This document shows positions 42,832-51,013 of a stretch of DNA of 64,000 bases, in pieces (the first letter of the stretch is position 1; each line of letters starts with the position of its first letter). The notes beneath the pieces were generated by a model, which made no database searches, was not told the DNA's origin, and saw only the letters and a list, made by a program, of their open reading frames with translations. Location: assembly GCA_014873095.1 (NCBI GenBank), contig CP050848.1:5639850-5703849 (forward strand). Direction: 5' to 3'. The stretch is from Planctomycetales bacterium ZRK34 (GTDB taxonomy: Bacteria > Planctomycetota > Phycisphaerae > Phycisphaerales > Zrk34). The position numbers and the translations under genes are program-made.

Positions 42832-43719
42832 TTAGAAGTTGCCGGCGAGGACTTCGGAGTTCGGCGAAATCTCGCCACGCTTGAGCGTGACGCGGCCGGC
42901 GGCGGAGTTTAGATCGACCTGGGTGATCACGGCGTCGCCGAGGTAGGTGTCGCCCTGGTGGATCATGAACTTCATGCCTTCGGCGACCTTGTCATTGGCG
43001 CCGACATTGATCGCGATGAACTGGTCGTCGCCGATCTGCTTGACGTCGGTGATCATGCCGCGGATCGTCGTGGAGGACGGACTGCCAGGCCCGACCTTCA
43101 TGTCCAGCCCGCCGGCGGTCGCCGGGGCCTTGTCAGCATACTGGGCCAGCGACTCGACCTTGGCGACGAGGGTTTCGTTCTGGGTGGTGAGGTCTTCCTG
43201 CTGCTCCTTGAGCAGACGCACCTGGCGGACGAGGGTATCGACCTGCGTGGTGCGGTCGCGGAGCGATTCGGTCAGCTCGATGCCGCGCGTCTGCAGGGTC
43301 AGCATCTTGTCGCGGCGGTCCTTGATCTCTTCCTGCAGCATGGCGTTGATCTGCGTGGCCTGATCAAGACCGGTGCTGAGGCGGGCGAGCTGACCGCGAA
43401 CATCGGCGTTGGCGTTCTGAAGCTGAATGACCTGAGCCTGAAGGCCCTGAATCTGCGTGTCGCGGCTGTTGAGCTCAGCCTGAAGGCGGGCGATCTCATC
43501 CTTGTGCTGATTGATCAGCTCCACCTTGTCCTGAATCTGAGCGGACAGATCGTTTTCACGATTCGCCGCGTTGTACTTCTGAACCTCCAATTGCGATTGG
43601 GCGTTCAGATAATTCTCGCGATACGTATCGGTGTTGACCACGAACGGCACCACAAGGGCCGCCAGCAGAACCGACAGAACCATCACGAGGACCACGAAGA
43701 TTTTTGTAAAGATGCTCAA
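42832..43719 (-). CDS. Membrane coiled-coil protein heading the mre operon
   Basis: A 295-residue protein with a membrane helix at about residues 7-29, a long coiled-coil (about 35-205, heptads rich in Gln, Leu, Glu and Arg) and a C-terminal globular domain (about 215-295) with GMITDVKQIGDDQFIAINVGANDKV and HQGDTYLGDAVITQVD. The C-terminal strand pattern is like that of small beta-barrels found in MreC, and the overall plan (helix, coil, barrel) is the same as MreC though longer in the coil. It is first in the operon with mreB, mreC and mreD and has a strong promoter. Function unknown. Confidence 0.82.
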   Translation of the reverse strand: MSIFTKIFVVLVMVLSVLLAALVVPFVVNTDTYRENYLNAQSQLEVQKYNAANRENDLSAQIQDKVELINQHKDEIARLQAELNSRDTQIQGLQAQVIQLQNANADVRGQLARLSTGLDQATQINAMLQEEIKDRRDKMLTLQTRGIELTESLRDRTTQVDTLVRQVRLLKEQQEDLTTQNETLVAKVESLAQYADKAPATAGGLDMKVGPGSPSSTTIRGMITDVKQIGDDQFIAINVGANDKVAEGMKFMIHQGDTYLGDAVITQVDLNSAAGRVTLKRGEISPNSEVLAGNF

Positions 43720-43831
43720 GGTTGCCTCCAGAGCCCTAACGGGGTTGGCGTGGGTGCATCGAGGGCGATGGCTCTTAAGCGACCCCTATCCGGGTTGTAT
43801 CGGTCGCCTCTGCTCATGCCCAGCCTGTACA

Positions 43832-43860
43832 TATCTACCGCAGGCGACTGTTCTTGTCAA
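43832..43860 (-). promoter_or_regulatory. Promoter of the mre operon
   Basis: On the minus strand TTGACA (43855-43860), 17 bases and TAGATA (43832-43837): a near-consensus sigma-70 promoter, the strongest in the window. The leader to the coiled-coil gene is about 105 bases. Confidence 0.78.
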
Positions 43861-43922
43861 ACCCTTGGCGAGGATTTTTCGCGTTTTCGATACCGGGGCA
43901 TTCCCGGATATTGGTCCTGATG

Positions 43923-44909
43923 CTATTTGCTCAGCCGCTTCAGGACCGCCGCCGCCGCACTGACCCGCACGATCGGCTCTTCGTCGATCAGCATGTTCCG
44001 CAGCATCACCAGGCTGCGATCGTCTGAAAAATAAGCAAAATTGACTGCCGCCTGCCCTCGGACGATCGGATTCACATGCCGGGCGGCGTCCAGAACGGAC
44101 TGCACTTTCGTGGTGTTGCCCATCCGGGCCAGGGCCCCTGCCGCGGCGACCTGAATCTCCACCGGGGGCTGATCCGCCAAGCGCTCCAGGGCGACTTCCA
44201 TCCGCCGATCCTTGACCTCGCCCATCGCCACGATCGCCAGCACACGCACCTCGTCAAACTGGCTGAACGCCCCAGACCGCAGGGCGTCCAGGGCGTCGTC
44301 ATCACCCAGCCGGGCCATCGCCTCGGCAATCTGGATGCGGACGACCGCCAGGTCCGTGGCGCTGACGCGCGGCATCGGCAGCAACGCCGCACGGTTCAAC
44401 ATCGGCACCGCGCTGGGATCGCCCAGCAATCCGAGAAGCTGCGCCACGTTGCCACGCAGCCCGGGATCGCGGCGCTCCAGCAGACCGGCCAACGGCGTCA
44501 GGTCAATGTTCTCACCCACCGCACGCAAGGCATAAATCGCCGCAGCCTGCACCGATGGGTGTTCATCCCGCAGCAACGGGCGGATCGCCGTCGACAGGCT
44601 GTCGAACTTCAGCATCCCTGCGGTGACGACCGCCACGTAGCGCACCGCCGGATTCGGATCATTCAGCAGGCGCGTCGCCAGCGGCAAGGCTCGATCCGGC
44701 GCCGCCTGCATGCCTTCCAGAGCATTGGCGCGCAGCAACGGCACATCACTGAATGAAGCTTCGACGAGTATCTTCACCGCCGTCTCGCGCAGCTCGGGGA
44801 GATTCGTCGGCAGTTTCGTCTCGTTTTCGTCGGCCGCGTTCAGCGTCCCAGCCAACATCGATAAACAGACGGCCCCGAGGCACACACGCATAAGTTGAAA
44901 TCGTTTCAT
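43923..44909 (-). CDS. Exported HEAT-repeat protein
   Basis: A 328-residue protein with a signal peptide (about 1-25, ending LNA) followed by HEAT repeats in series (for example DPNPAVRYVAVVTAGML, DEHPSVQAAAIYALRAVG, VEIQVAAAGALARMGNT, EEPIVRVSAAAAVL). Such repeats make a curved scaffold for protein binding in the periplasm. Start at 44909 has AGGA eight bases before it and overlaps the lnt stop (ATGA), so it is coupled to lnt. It has no recognisable catalytic motif; a scaffold or envelope assembly role is a guess. Confidence 0.8.
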   Translation of the reverse strand: MKRFQLMRVCLGAVCLSMLAGTLNAADENETKLPTNLPELRETAVKILVEASFSDVPLLRANALEGMQAAPDRALPLATRLLNDPNPAVRYVAVVTAGMLKFDSLSTAIRPLLRDEHPSVQAAAIYALRAVGENIDLTPLAGLLERRDPGLRGNVAQLLGLLGDPSAVPMLNRAALLPMPRVSATDLAVVRIQIAEAMARLGDDDALDALRSGAFSQFDEVRVLAIVAMGEVKDRRMEVALERLADQPPVEIQVAAAGALARMGNTTKVQSVLDAARHVNPIVRGQAAVNFAYFSDDRSLVMLRNMLIDEEPIVRVSAAAAVLKRLSK

Positions 44910-46582
44910 GATGGTTTCCTGTGCCATAGCTTCTTTGCGAACAACCCGACGGTCAAGCCCGCCGTCACAATCAAACAAATCACGCCGGGCCAATCACCGA
45001 TACGACTGAACAGCGTCGTCCGTGTGTCGCGGTGCAGCGTGCCCGTCGCTTGACCGTCGATATCCTGTGTAAGCCCGTCGACGGTGACATTGCCCAGCAA
45101 CCGCCCGGTCGAGTCGATCCATCCGCTGACGCCGGTGTTCACCGCCCGCGCCATCGGCACGCGATTTTCCACGCAGCGGAATCGCGCGATCTGCTCCTGC
45201 TGAAGACACTGGGCCGTCCCTGCGAACCACCCGTCATTAGAAAGATTCACCAGCAGGTCGAGTTGCTTGGCGCCGTCGGCCCAGACCATTTTCCGCGGCA
45301 CGTCGCTGACGACATCCTCAAAACAGATCGGCGCAGACAGCCGCCACGCATGATCCTTTGTCGTCACCGTGAACCGCGTGAACTTTTCGCCGGCCCGCAG
45401 GGTGTAGTCCGTCTTGTACGGCGTCAGATTCAAAAGCAGTTTCTTCAGCGGCGGGATCGACTCGACCCACGGAATGTACTCGCCGAACGGCACGCGATGA
45501 ATCTTGTCATAGCGATCGGCGATGCGCCCGGTCGGATCAACCAGGTAGGCGGCGTTGAACCGGTGCGTCGGGTGATAGCTGGCCCGGGCTGGATCAAACG
45601 GCGGCCAGCCTTCCATCGCATGGGCGCCGACCAGCATCGCCACCTCATGCTCTTGTGCGAAGTTGACCAGGTCGTCGTGAAACTTCAGGTACGGGGCCGC
45701 CAGCCGGCGGAACATCGCCAGCGATTCATCATTCAGCGCCCGCGGCACCATCGTCTCCGGCCATACGATCAGGTCCGGCTCGCCGGCCAGCGACTGCTGC
45801 GTCAGCGTCATCATCCGTTGAAAGTTTTTCAGATCCTGCTCGTCGGTGGGAAAGACCTTGTTCGACTGCGGCACGTTGGTCTGCACCAGCGCCACGCGGA
45901 TCACATCGCCATCGACCGGTTGATTCATCCGCCAGGCGCCGTAGGCGAGTGTGATGATGAGCCCCGCCAGCGCGGCCGTTGCGGAAAGTCGCACCACCGA
46001 AGTCCACCGCTGCGTCATCGGATTGATCAGCGGGCGCGTCAGCAGATCGACGATCGCGCCGTTGACCATCGCCACCAGAAAGCTCACGCCGTACGACCCG
46101 GTCACGTCAGCGATCTGAATCATCACCGCCGGCTGCGAGTGGCCGAGGTTGAACCACGGGAAACCCGACAGGAAGATGCCGCGCAGATATTCGAAGCCCA
46201 CCCACACCAGCGGCACACTGAACACGCGCGGCCACCCGAATCGCTGATCAATCAGCCGCAGCACGAGCACGTAGCCCGTCCAGTACACCCCCATAAAAGC
46301 CGACAGCGCCACGTAGCCCGGCCCGGTCACCGCGATCATCCACCGGATCATCACCAGCCACCACGCCCAACCCGCCAGCCAACTGATCAACCCCACCGAG
46401 CGGTATGACCGCGCCCGCAGGGCCGCCACTGTCATCGGCGCCAACCCGATGTAGGCCAGCAGCCAGACGTTCGGCCGCGGATAGGACAACCCCAGCAACA
46501 GGCCCGAGACGAGCAACAGCACAAGCTGCCCGCGCGGGCCCAGTTGAATCACCGGCTTGGGGGTGGCCTCGGATAAATTCAT
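44906..46582 (-). CDS. lnt: Apolipoprotein N-acyltransferase
   Basis: A 558-residue inner-membrane enzyme that adds the third acyl chain to lipoproteins. Several N-terminal helices are followed by a nitrilase-type domain with the Glu-Lys-Cys triad in WPETM, YDKIHRVPFGEY and ICFEDV. The family signature FPWFNLGHSQ is present. ATG at 46582; the upstream frame runs into repeat DNA. Consistent with the lipobox proteins seen in the window. Divergent from a MazG-like gene. Confidence 0.95.
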   Translation of the reverse strand: MNLSEATPKPVIQLGPRGQLVLLLVSGLLLGLSYPRPNVWLLAYIGLAPMTVAALRARSYRSVGLISWLAGWAWWLVMIRWMIAVTGPGYVALSAFMGVYWTGYVLVLRLIDQRFGWPRVFSVPLVWVGFEYLRGIFLSGFPWFNLGHSQPAVMIQIADVTGSYGVSFLVAMVNGAIVDLLTRPLINPMTQRWTSVVRLSATAALAGLIITLAYGAWRMNQPVDGDVIRVALVQTNVPQSNKVFPTDEQDLKNFQRMMTLTQQSLAGEPDLIVWPETMVPRALNDESLAMFRRLAAPYLKFHDDLVNFAQEHEVAMLVGAHAMEGWPPFDPARASYHPTHRFNAAYLVDPTGRIADRYDKIHRVPFGEYIPWVESIPPLKKLLLNLTPYKTDYTLRAGEKFTRFTVTTKDHAWRLSAPICFEDVVSDVPRKMVWADGAKQLDLLVNLSNDGWFAGTAQCLQQEQIARFRCVENRVPMARAVNTGVSGWIDSTGRLLGNVTVDGLTQDIDGQATGTLHRDTRTTLFSRIGDWPGVICLIVTAGLTVGLFAKKLWHRKPS

Positions 46583-46600
46583 CGGGGCATGATATGGGGA

Positions 46601-46703
46601 AATGACCAATGACAAAATCCCAATGACCAATGTAATGTTTAAATAACCATTGCTCGATGTCGGGCGATCATTCGAGCATTGGTCATGACCTTGGTCATTG
46701 GTG
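46601..46703. repeat. CATTGGTCATT-type dispersed repeat
   Basis: Left units CAATGACCAATG (46621-46632, also 46601-46612 in part) face right units CATTGGTCAT (46677-46686) and TTGGTCATTGG (46691-46701). A related sequence, TTGGTCATTGGGATTTGG, lies at 57923-57940. It occupies the divergent promoter region of lnt and the MazG-like gene. Confidence 0.75.
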
Positions 46704-46777
46704 CTTGGACATTGGACATTCTCCCTGACCACGGGGCCGTTGTGTTAACATGCCGGCGCACAAACCCAGGAGTCACC

Positions 46778-47062
46778 ATGGCCGACGACGATCTGACATT
46801 CAAAGCTTTTCAGCAGCACATCCGCGACCGGTACTACGAAACGGATTCGGCGCGTGGCACGCCGGCGACGTTTTTATGGTTCATCGAGGAAGTCGGCGAG
46901 TTGGCGACCGCGCTGCACGGCGACGATCCGCAGAACCTTGCCGAGGAGTTCGCCGATGTGATCGCCTGGCTGAGCACGCTGGCGAACATCAACGGCGTCG
47001 ATCTCGAATCGGCGCTGCGCGACAAGTACCTGACCGGCGAGGGACCGATCGGTCACAAGTAA
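46778..47062 (+). CDS. MazG-like nucleotide pyrophosphohydrolase
   Basis: A 94-residue all-alpha pyrophosphohydrolase of the MazG type, hydrolysing nucleoside triphosphates to monophosphates. The metal-binding pattern E37-E38-x-x-E41 (FIEEVGELATAL) and E57-x-x-D60 (EEFADVIAWL) is intact. It is a short single-domain form, smaller than full MazG. AGGAGT six bases before the ATG sets the start at 46778. House-cleaning of odd nucleotides is likely; the exact substrate is unknown. Confidence 0.88.
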   Translation: MADDDLTFKAFQQHIRDRYYETDSARGTPATFLWFIEEVGELATALHGDDPQNLAEEFADVIAWLSTLANINGVDLESALRDKYLTGEGPIGHK

Positions 47063-47081
47063 CAGTGGATTGTGCGTCGGA

Positions 47082-47453
47082 TCAGGCGCCGGCTTCGGCG
47101 AGCAACTGGCGCTCAGCTTCACGCCAGTTGTAGTCGTCCTGCCCGGGCTGGCAGCCGTTGGATTCCCAGACCACGTAGGCCCGCGCGGCGATCTGCTCGT
47201 GCGTCAGCGTGATGACCGGCTGAGGCGCGGCTTTTTTCGACTTGCCGGACTTGGCCTTGGGCTTGGCGGCGGCTTTGGTCTTGGTGGCAGTCTTCTTCTT
47301 GGTCTTCTTGTCTTTGCTCACGGCGGCCCCCTTGGTGGTGGTCTTCTTGGTGACCTTCTTCTTGGTCACCTTCTTTTTGGTCGATTTCTTGGCCGCCTTC
47401 TTAGCGGTCTTGCCGGCCTTTTTCGTGACTTTTTTGCTGGTCTTCTTGGCCAT
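47082..47453 (-). CDS. Histone H1-like lysine-rich protein with DUF2934-type C-terminus
   Basis: A 123-residue protein in two parts. Residues 1-75 are mostly Lys, Ala and Thr in KKxTKK-type repeats, like the C-terminal tail of eukaryotic histone H1 and bacterial Hc1-type DNA-binding proteins. The last 45 residues contain IAARAYVVWESNGCQPGQDDYNWREAE (given by its ends), the DUF2934 pattern. It probably binds DNA through charge and may compact the nucleoid; the DUF2934 part is of unknown role. Convergent with the MazG-like gene. Start MAKKTSKKVTKK fits a small abundant protein. Confidence 0.87.
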   Translation of the reverse strand: MAKKTSKKVTKKAGKTAKKAAKKSTKKKVTKKKVTKKTTTKGAAVSKDKKTKKKTATKTKAAAKPKAKSGKSKKAAPQPVITLTHEQIAARAYVVWESNGCQPGQDDYNWREAERQLLAEAGA

Positions 47454-47651
47454 CGGTCAGCCCCCTGCGGCTTGAATTGGTTTCGAGATGGTTCAAGGAA
47501 TCGGGCGCCCGCGCCGCTTTATACGACACAAGCCCCCGATGTCCCTTATCAAGCGCGAACAGTAGTCTCAGGTCCGAATAAAGTCAATCCGATAACACAT
47601 GAACCGCGGCAAATTCCGCGCGTGTCGATGACTTTTTTGATTGAACAAAAT

Positions 47652-48323
47652 TCAGCGCGACCCGCCGCGGCCGTTCCGCTTCGCCGGCCGCCGCAGCCCG
47701 ATGAACATGAACGCCGCCGACAGGAAACACAGCAGCGCCAGCGGCCAGCAGACCAGCATGATCACCGCCAGGGATTTGACCTTTTCCTTCTCATGCAGCG
47801 GCAGTTCCCACCCCGCAAAAATCCCCACCGCCCAGACGCCCGGCACCAGCAGCGCCACGCCCAGCACGATCAGCGTCGGAATGCCGATCTTCCGCAGCAG
47901 TGAGGTCTGTTGCACCGGCCGCCGCGCCAGCGTCGCCGTCAGATTGCGTTGGGTCTGGCTGTATTGGGCCAGCGGGTGCTCGTACTCGGAGTCCTCGACA
48001 TTGCCGATGTCGATCGGCTCAAGCACTTCCTCGGCTGGCTTGGACTGACCTGCCGCCTCGTCCTCGAACACCGGCTCAAGCACCTGCGCTGAGTTGTCGG
48101 GCTCGTCGGTCGCTTCAGGCTCGGGGGCATCATCTGCTGATTCGTCAAAGACATCGTCCTCGGTCTCCGCTTCGGCGGCGGCCTCGGCTTCGAGCGTTTC
48201 GAAGGCGTCTGACGACGTGTCGTCCTGCTCGGTCTCGGGCTGGCTCAGATTCGCCAGCATGTCCGCGAGGTTGTCTTGACCTTCTTCTTGACGCATGGAG
48301 TTGGCCCCAGTCCCGAGTGTCAT
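47652..48323 (-). CDS. Acidic-domain membrane protein
   Basis: A 223-residue protein with a very acidic, low-complexity N-terminal half (about residues 15-105, rich in Glu, Asp and Ala), a short basic stretch, and two membrane helices (about 140-163 and 178-203) with the C-terminal RRPAKRNGRGGSR inside. No family recognised. The start at 48323 has GAGG seven bases upstream, better than the internal ATG at 48296. The gene before it ends 24 bases upstream, suggesting one operon. Confidence 0.66.
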   Translation of the reverse strand: MTLGTGANSMRQEEGQDNLADMLANLSQPETEQDDTSSDAFETLEAEAAAEAETEDDVFDESADDAPEPEATDEPDNSAQVLEPVFEDEAAGQSKPAEEVLEPIDIGNVEDSEYEHPLAQYSQTQRNLTATLARRPVQQTSLLRKIGIPTLIVLGVALLVPGVWAVGIFAGWELPLHEKEKVKSLAVIMLVCWPLALLCFLSAAFMFIGLRRPAKRNGRGGSR

Positions 48324-48347
48324 TGTAGCGCCTCGCCGGTTGATGGA

Positions 48348-49253
48348 TCAGTGCAGCATGCGGACATTTTCGCGGGTGAATTCCTGGGCCGCCCGCGCCG
48401 CCCGAGCCAGGTCGGCATCCTTCGATGCGGCAAAGTCTTCCAGGCAGCCCTGCACCGCGTTGACGTTGGCGCGGACGTTGGTGGTCCACTGCGCGATGCC
48501 CATCTGAAGCAGCGCCTCGACACGGAATGTCTTGTCACCGTCGTTTTCGACGATGCGGACCAGGTCGCCCACGCTGGCGTTGTACTTGTAGATCGCCTTT
48601 TTCTTTTCTTCCCACGCCGCGGTGATCTTGTCGACGTGCGGTATCCACTGGTTCATCGCCTTGACGTCAGGGTCGTCAGCCCCGAACTTCGACTGGGCAT
48701 TGATCGCCACGTACTGCATCATGCCCAGCCCCGCCTGGCGCGGCACCATCCGCAGGTTGTACTCGTATAACCGCCGACCGAACGTCCACAACGCCATCAG
48801 CTTCTTCTTGATCGATGACTCGGCCTCGTCCTTCTCAACGGCGCGGAGGATGAGCTGGCCGATCTTGGCCGGGGCGTTGTGATACTCCGGCGCTTCGCCG
48901 GGCTGCATCGGCATGTACGCATCGGCAAACCCGAACGTGGGCTTGCCCTGCTTGGCGGCCTTGAGGATGTATCGCTCGAGTTTGGCCACGCTCTGGGGAT
49001 CGGGCGTGTTGACGCGCAGGTCGTCGTAGTTGGCGACCCAGTAGTCGATCGCCGCCCGATAATCCGATGCCGAATCGCCGGGGGCCGCCATCGCGCCCTG
49101 ATCCACGGCAGGCAAATTCGTCGGCAACGTGTCTGCCGAGAGCACCTCGTCCCGCGATCCGCGCGTCGTCGGATCGACTGTACCCCACATCGTCAGAACG
49201 ATGATCGTAACAATCATCAGGGTCACCGCGGTGATGATTAAGTGCTTGCTCAT
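48348..49253 (-). CDS. Membrane-anchored helical protein
   Basis: A 301-residue protein with one membrane helix (about 5-23) and a mainly helical outside part that looks like several helix-turn-helix (TPR-like) units, e.g. LYEYNLRMVPRQAGLGMMQY and ALLQMGIAQWTTNVRANV. No catalytic motif and no named family that I can give. It precedes the acidic membrane protein in the same direction and they may act together at the envelope. Its upstream region, on the minus strand, has a TACACT element near 49305-49310. Confidence 0.75.
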   Translation of the reverse strand: MSKHLIITAVTLMIVTIIVLTMWGTVDPTTRGSRDEVLSADTLPTNLPAVDQGAMAAPGDSASDYRAAIDYWVANYDDLRVNTPDPQSVAKLERYILKAAKQGKPTFGFADAYMPMQPGEAPEYHNAPAKIGQLILRAVEKDEAESSIKKKLMALWTFGRRLYEYNLRMVPRQAGLGMMQYVAINAQSKFGADDPDVKAMNQWIPHVDKITAAWEEKKKAIYKYNASVGDLVRIVENDGDKTFRVEALLQMGIAQWTTNVRANVNAVQGCLEDFAASKDADLARAARAAQEFTRENVRMLH

Positions 49254-49439
49254 AGTGACTCCAAGCCATGTACTTAGGGGGAAGTACCCGGGGTCGGGGC
49301 TGCATAGTGTATCAGATTTTTTTTATGTGTAACCCCTGTCGGTCACAAAAGTTCTACCGGCGGTTCGTCGATACATCTGCATACCGAGAGGCCCGTATTT
49401 CCCACCGAAGTTTTCAGTCATTTTTGGAGGCGCACCGCA

Positions 49440-49757
49440 ATGGTCACCCTGTATCAAGATGGAACGGTCGAATTTGCGTATTTCCGCCCGGGCGCGCGTG
49501 ATGTGCGTTTGGCCGGCGACTTCAACAAGTGGCAGCCCGGCCCCGAGCCGATGGCTTGCGACGAACGCGGCTGGTGGCGCACGCGGGTGGCGCTGGAAGC
49601 CGGCAAGCACCGTTTCAAGTATGTGATCGACGGTCGCATCTGGGAAACCGACTACGCGGCCTACGGCGTCGAAAACGATAAGCTCGGCGGATGGAACAGC
49701 GTGGTGCTCGTGGCTGAAACCAAGCCCGCGACCATGACCCTCCGCAAGGCTGCGTGA
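49440..49757 (+). CDS. Stand-alone CBM48/E-set glycogen-binding-like protein
   Basis: A 105-residue protein consisting of one immunoglobulin-like E-set domain of the kind found in front of branching enzymes and in AMPK beta subunits (CBM48). Typical are FAYFRPGARDVRLAGDFNKW, WWRTRVALEAGKHRFKYVIDG and W at the end of the domain. It would bind glycogen or another alpha-glucan and target a partner enzyme. No glycogen genes are nearby. GGAGG about ten bases before the ATG supports the start. Confidence 0.82.
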   Translation: MVTLYQDGTVEFAYFRPGARDVRLAGDFNKWQPGPEPMACDERGWWRTRVALEAGKHRFKYVIDGRIWETDYAAYGVENDKLGGWNSVVLVAETKPATMTLRKAA

Positions 49758-49770
49758 TCGTCAGTCGCTA

Positions 49771-50157
49771 TCACAATTCATGCTGCGTGATCAGGTGTTC
49801 GGTCACCACCTGGCCGCCGATGAGGTGACGCTGGATGATGTCCTCCAGCACCGGTGGATCGCACTGCCGGTACCACGCCCCTTCGGGATACACCACCGCG
49901 ATGGGCCCGCCTTCGCAGATGCGCAGGCAGTTGGCCTTGGTGCGGAAGATCCCGCCCCGCTCGGACAGGTTCAATTCTTTGAGCCGCCGCTTCAGATAGT
50001 CCCACGCCTCGAGGCTGCGCTGCTTGTCGCAGCACTTGGGTTTGGTCTGATCGCAACACAACAGAATATGGCGCCGGGTCACATCCACGCCCATGGTCTT
50101 CGCAATATTCCGCTGCGATTCGAGACTGCCGATGTCCGGAGAATCAGGTGAATCCAT
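49771..50157 (-). CDS. Thioredoxin-fold [2Fe-2S] ferredoxin
   Basis: A 128-residue protein with a thioredoxin-like fold and a cysteine set for a 2Fe-2S cluster: C34/C35, C42/C43 in LLCCDQTKPKCCD, and NCLRICEGGPIAVVYPEG with two more. It resembles NuoE-like and Aquifex-type TRX-Fd proteins. It carries electrons in the cytoplasm; the partner is not evident. Convergent with the CBM48 gene. Confidence 0.87.
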   Translation of the reverse strand: MDSPDSPDIGSLESQRNIAKTMGVDVTRRHILLCCDQTKPKCCDKQRSLEAWDYLKRRLKELNLSERGGIFRTKANCLRICEGGPIAVVYPEGAWYRQCDPPVLEDIIQRHLIGGQVVTEHLITQHEL

Positions 50158-50190
50158 GCGGGGATTGTAGGCGGATCGACCTGCGGGGCA

Positions 50191-50228
50191 AGAGTTTTAA
50201 CACGGAGGGCCACGGGGGGCCACGGAGG
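50191..50228. repeat. Left 38-bp inverted repeat flanking the GxxExxY gene
   Basis: Made of AGAGTTTTAACACGG followed by GGCCACGG units. It matches the reverse complement of 50632-50669 in 37 of 38 positions. It lies 17 bases beyond the gene's stop. Confidence 0.95.
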
Positions 50229-50245
50229 GAAGACAGAGTTGTGTG

Positions 50246-50626
50246 TTAGAGAACGAGGCGTTTGATGCCATCGCGAAGCCGGATTACGTTGAAGTTGATC
50301 AACAGGCCGACGCGATATCTGCTCAGACGCAGATAGGTCATCAACTGGGCTTCGTGAATGGGTTGCAGATGCTCGATGGCTTTGAGTTCGACGATGATTT
50401 TCTGGTCAACCAGCAGGTCCAAGCGATAACCCGCGTCGATTGTGATACCACGGAACTGGATGGGTAATTCAAGCTCACGCTGGCACGTCAGGCCGCGATC
50501 GGTCAACAGATGCCATAAACATGCCCCGTAGGCTGATTCCAACAGCCCGGGGCCAAGTTCGCGATGAACCTCAATGGCTGATTCAATGATCGCCCCACTG
50601 AGTTCTCGATAAAGCAACTCCGCCAT
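50246..50626 (-). CDS. GxxExxY family PD-(D/E)XK nuclease-like protein
   Basis: A 126-residue protein of the GxxExxY family. The name-giving motif is G27-L-L-E30-S-A-Y33, and the nuclease-type core D70...E80-x-K82 (RLDLLVDQ, VELKA) suggests a PD-(D/E)XK fold that could cut or bind nucleic acid. Its activity has not been established. The ATG at 50626 takes its Shine-Dalgarno (GGAGG) from the inner end of the flanking inverted repeat, so the repeat is part of its expression signals. The gene is enclosed by two near-identical 38-bp inverted repeats, as expected for a mobile unit. Confidence 0.9.
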   Translation of the reverse strand: MAELLYRELSGAIIESAIEVHRELGPGLLESAYGACLWHLLTDRGLTCQRELELPIQFRGITIDAGYRLDLLVDQKIIVELKAIEHLQPIHEAQLMTYLRLSRYRVGLLINFNVIRLRDGIKRLVL

Positions 50627-50631
50627 CAACA

Positions 50632-50669
50632 CCTCCGTGGCCCCCCGTGGCCCTCCGTGTTGAAACTCT
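50632..50669. repeat. Right 38-bp inverted repeat flanking the GxxExxY gene
   Basis: Inverted copy of 50191-50228, one mismatch. On the minus strand its inner end supplies CGGAGG, the ribosome-binding site of the GxxExxY gene. Confidence 0.95.
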
Positions 50670-50693
50670 ACGTCCCGTCAACAAGACTCACTG

Positions 50694-50987
50694 TCAATAT
50701 TCAACGAGCCCCGCTGATACAAGCTGATCAAACAGCCGTTTGCCAACAGCCAAACAGTCTTCACTACGAAAATATGCTGGCTCAAATGCAACTGAAAACA
50801 CACGAGAGATTATCGATACTGCGTCCGACTGGGAGCGAATATGCCGAACTTGTCCTGCGACACTTGCAATCTCAGAGGCAAATTCGTTGCGTGGCGCCCC
50901 AGCGTCTAACAAGCCATAAGGATCCCATTCATTGATCACACACCGTACGATCTCTATGGCCTGTTGATAATCTTCCCAACTCTGCAT
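50694..50987 (-). CDS. Small hypothetical protein with INEWDPYGLL motif
   Basis: A 97-residue soluble protein. Blocks VINEWDPYGLL, GAPRNEFASEIASVAGQV and SRVFSVAFEP look conserved and recall a small family of uncharacterised proteins (DUF1871-like, from memory and not certain). The composition and the conserved look support coding, and it lies directly upstream of the repeat-bounded GxxExxY gene in the same direction. It differs from its neighbours in lower GC at the third position. No function is assigned. Confidence 0.7.
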   Translation of the reverse strand: MQSWEDYQQAIEIVRCVINEWDPYGLLDAGAPRNEFASEIASVAGQVRHIRSQSDAVSIISRVFSVAFEPAYFRSEDCLAVGKRLFDQLVSAGLVEY

Positions 50988-51013
50988 TTGCGGTGTTACC
51001 CGGAAAAGTGGTT

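Noticed and set aside
45032..46408. 458-codon plus-strand frame over lnt
   Set aside because: Arg/His-rich antisense translation; lnt has a complete catalytic triad on the other strand.
50191..50669. Classical insertion sequence around the GxxExxY gene
   Set aside because: Inverted repeats are present but the enclosed protein has no DDE, HUH or serine recombinase motif and no target duplication was evident, so it is reported as a candidate new cassette only.
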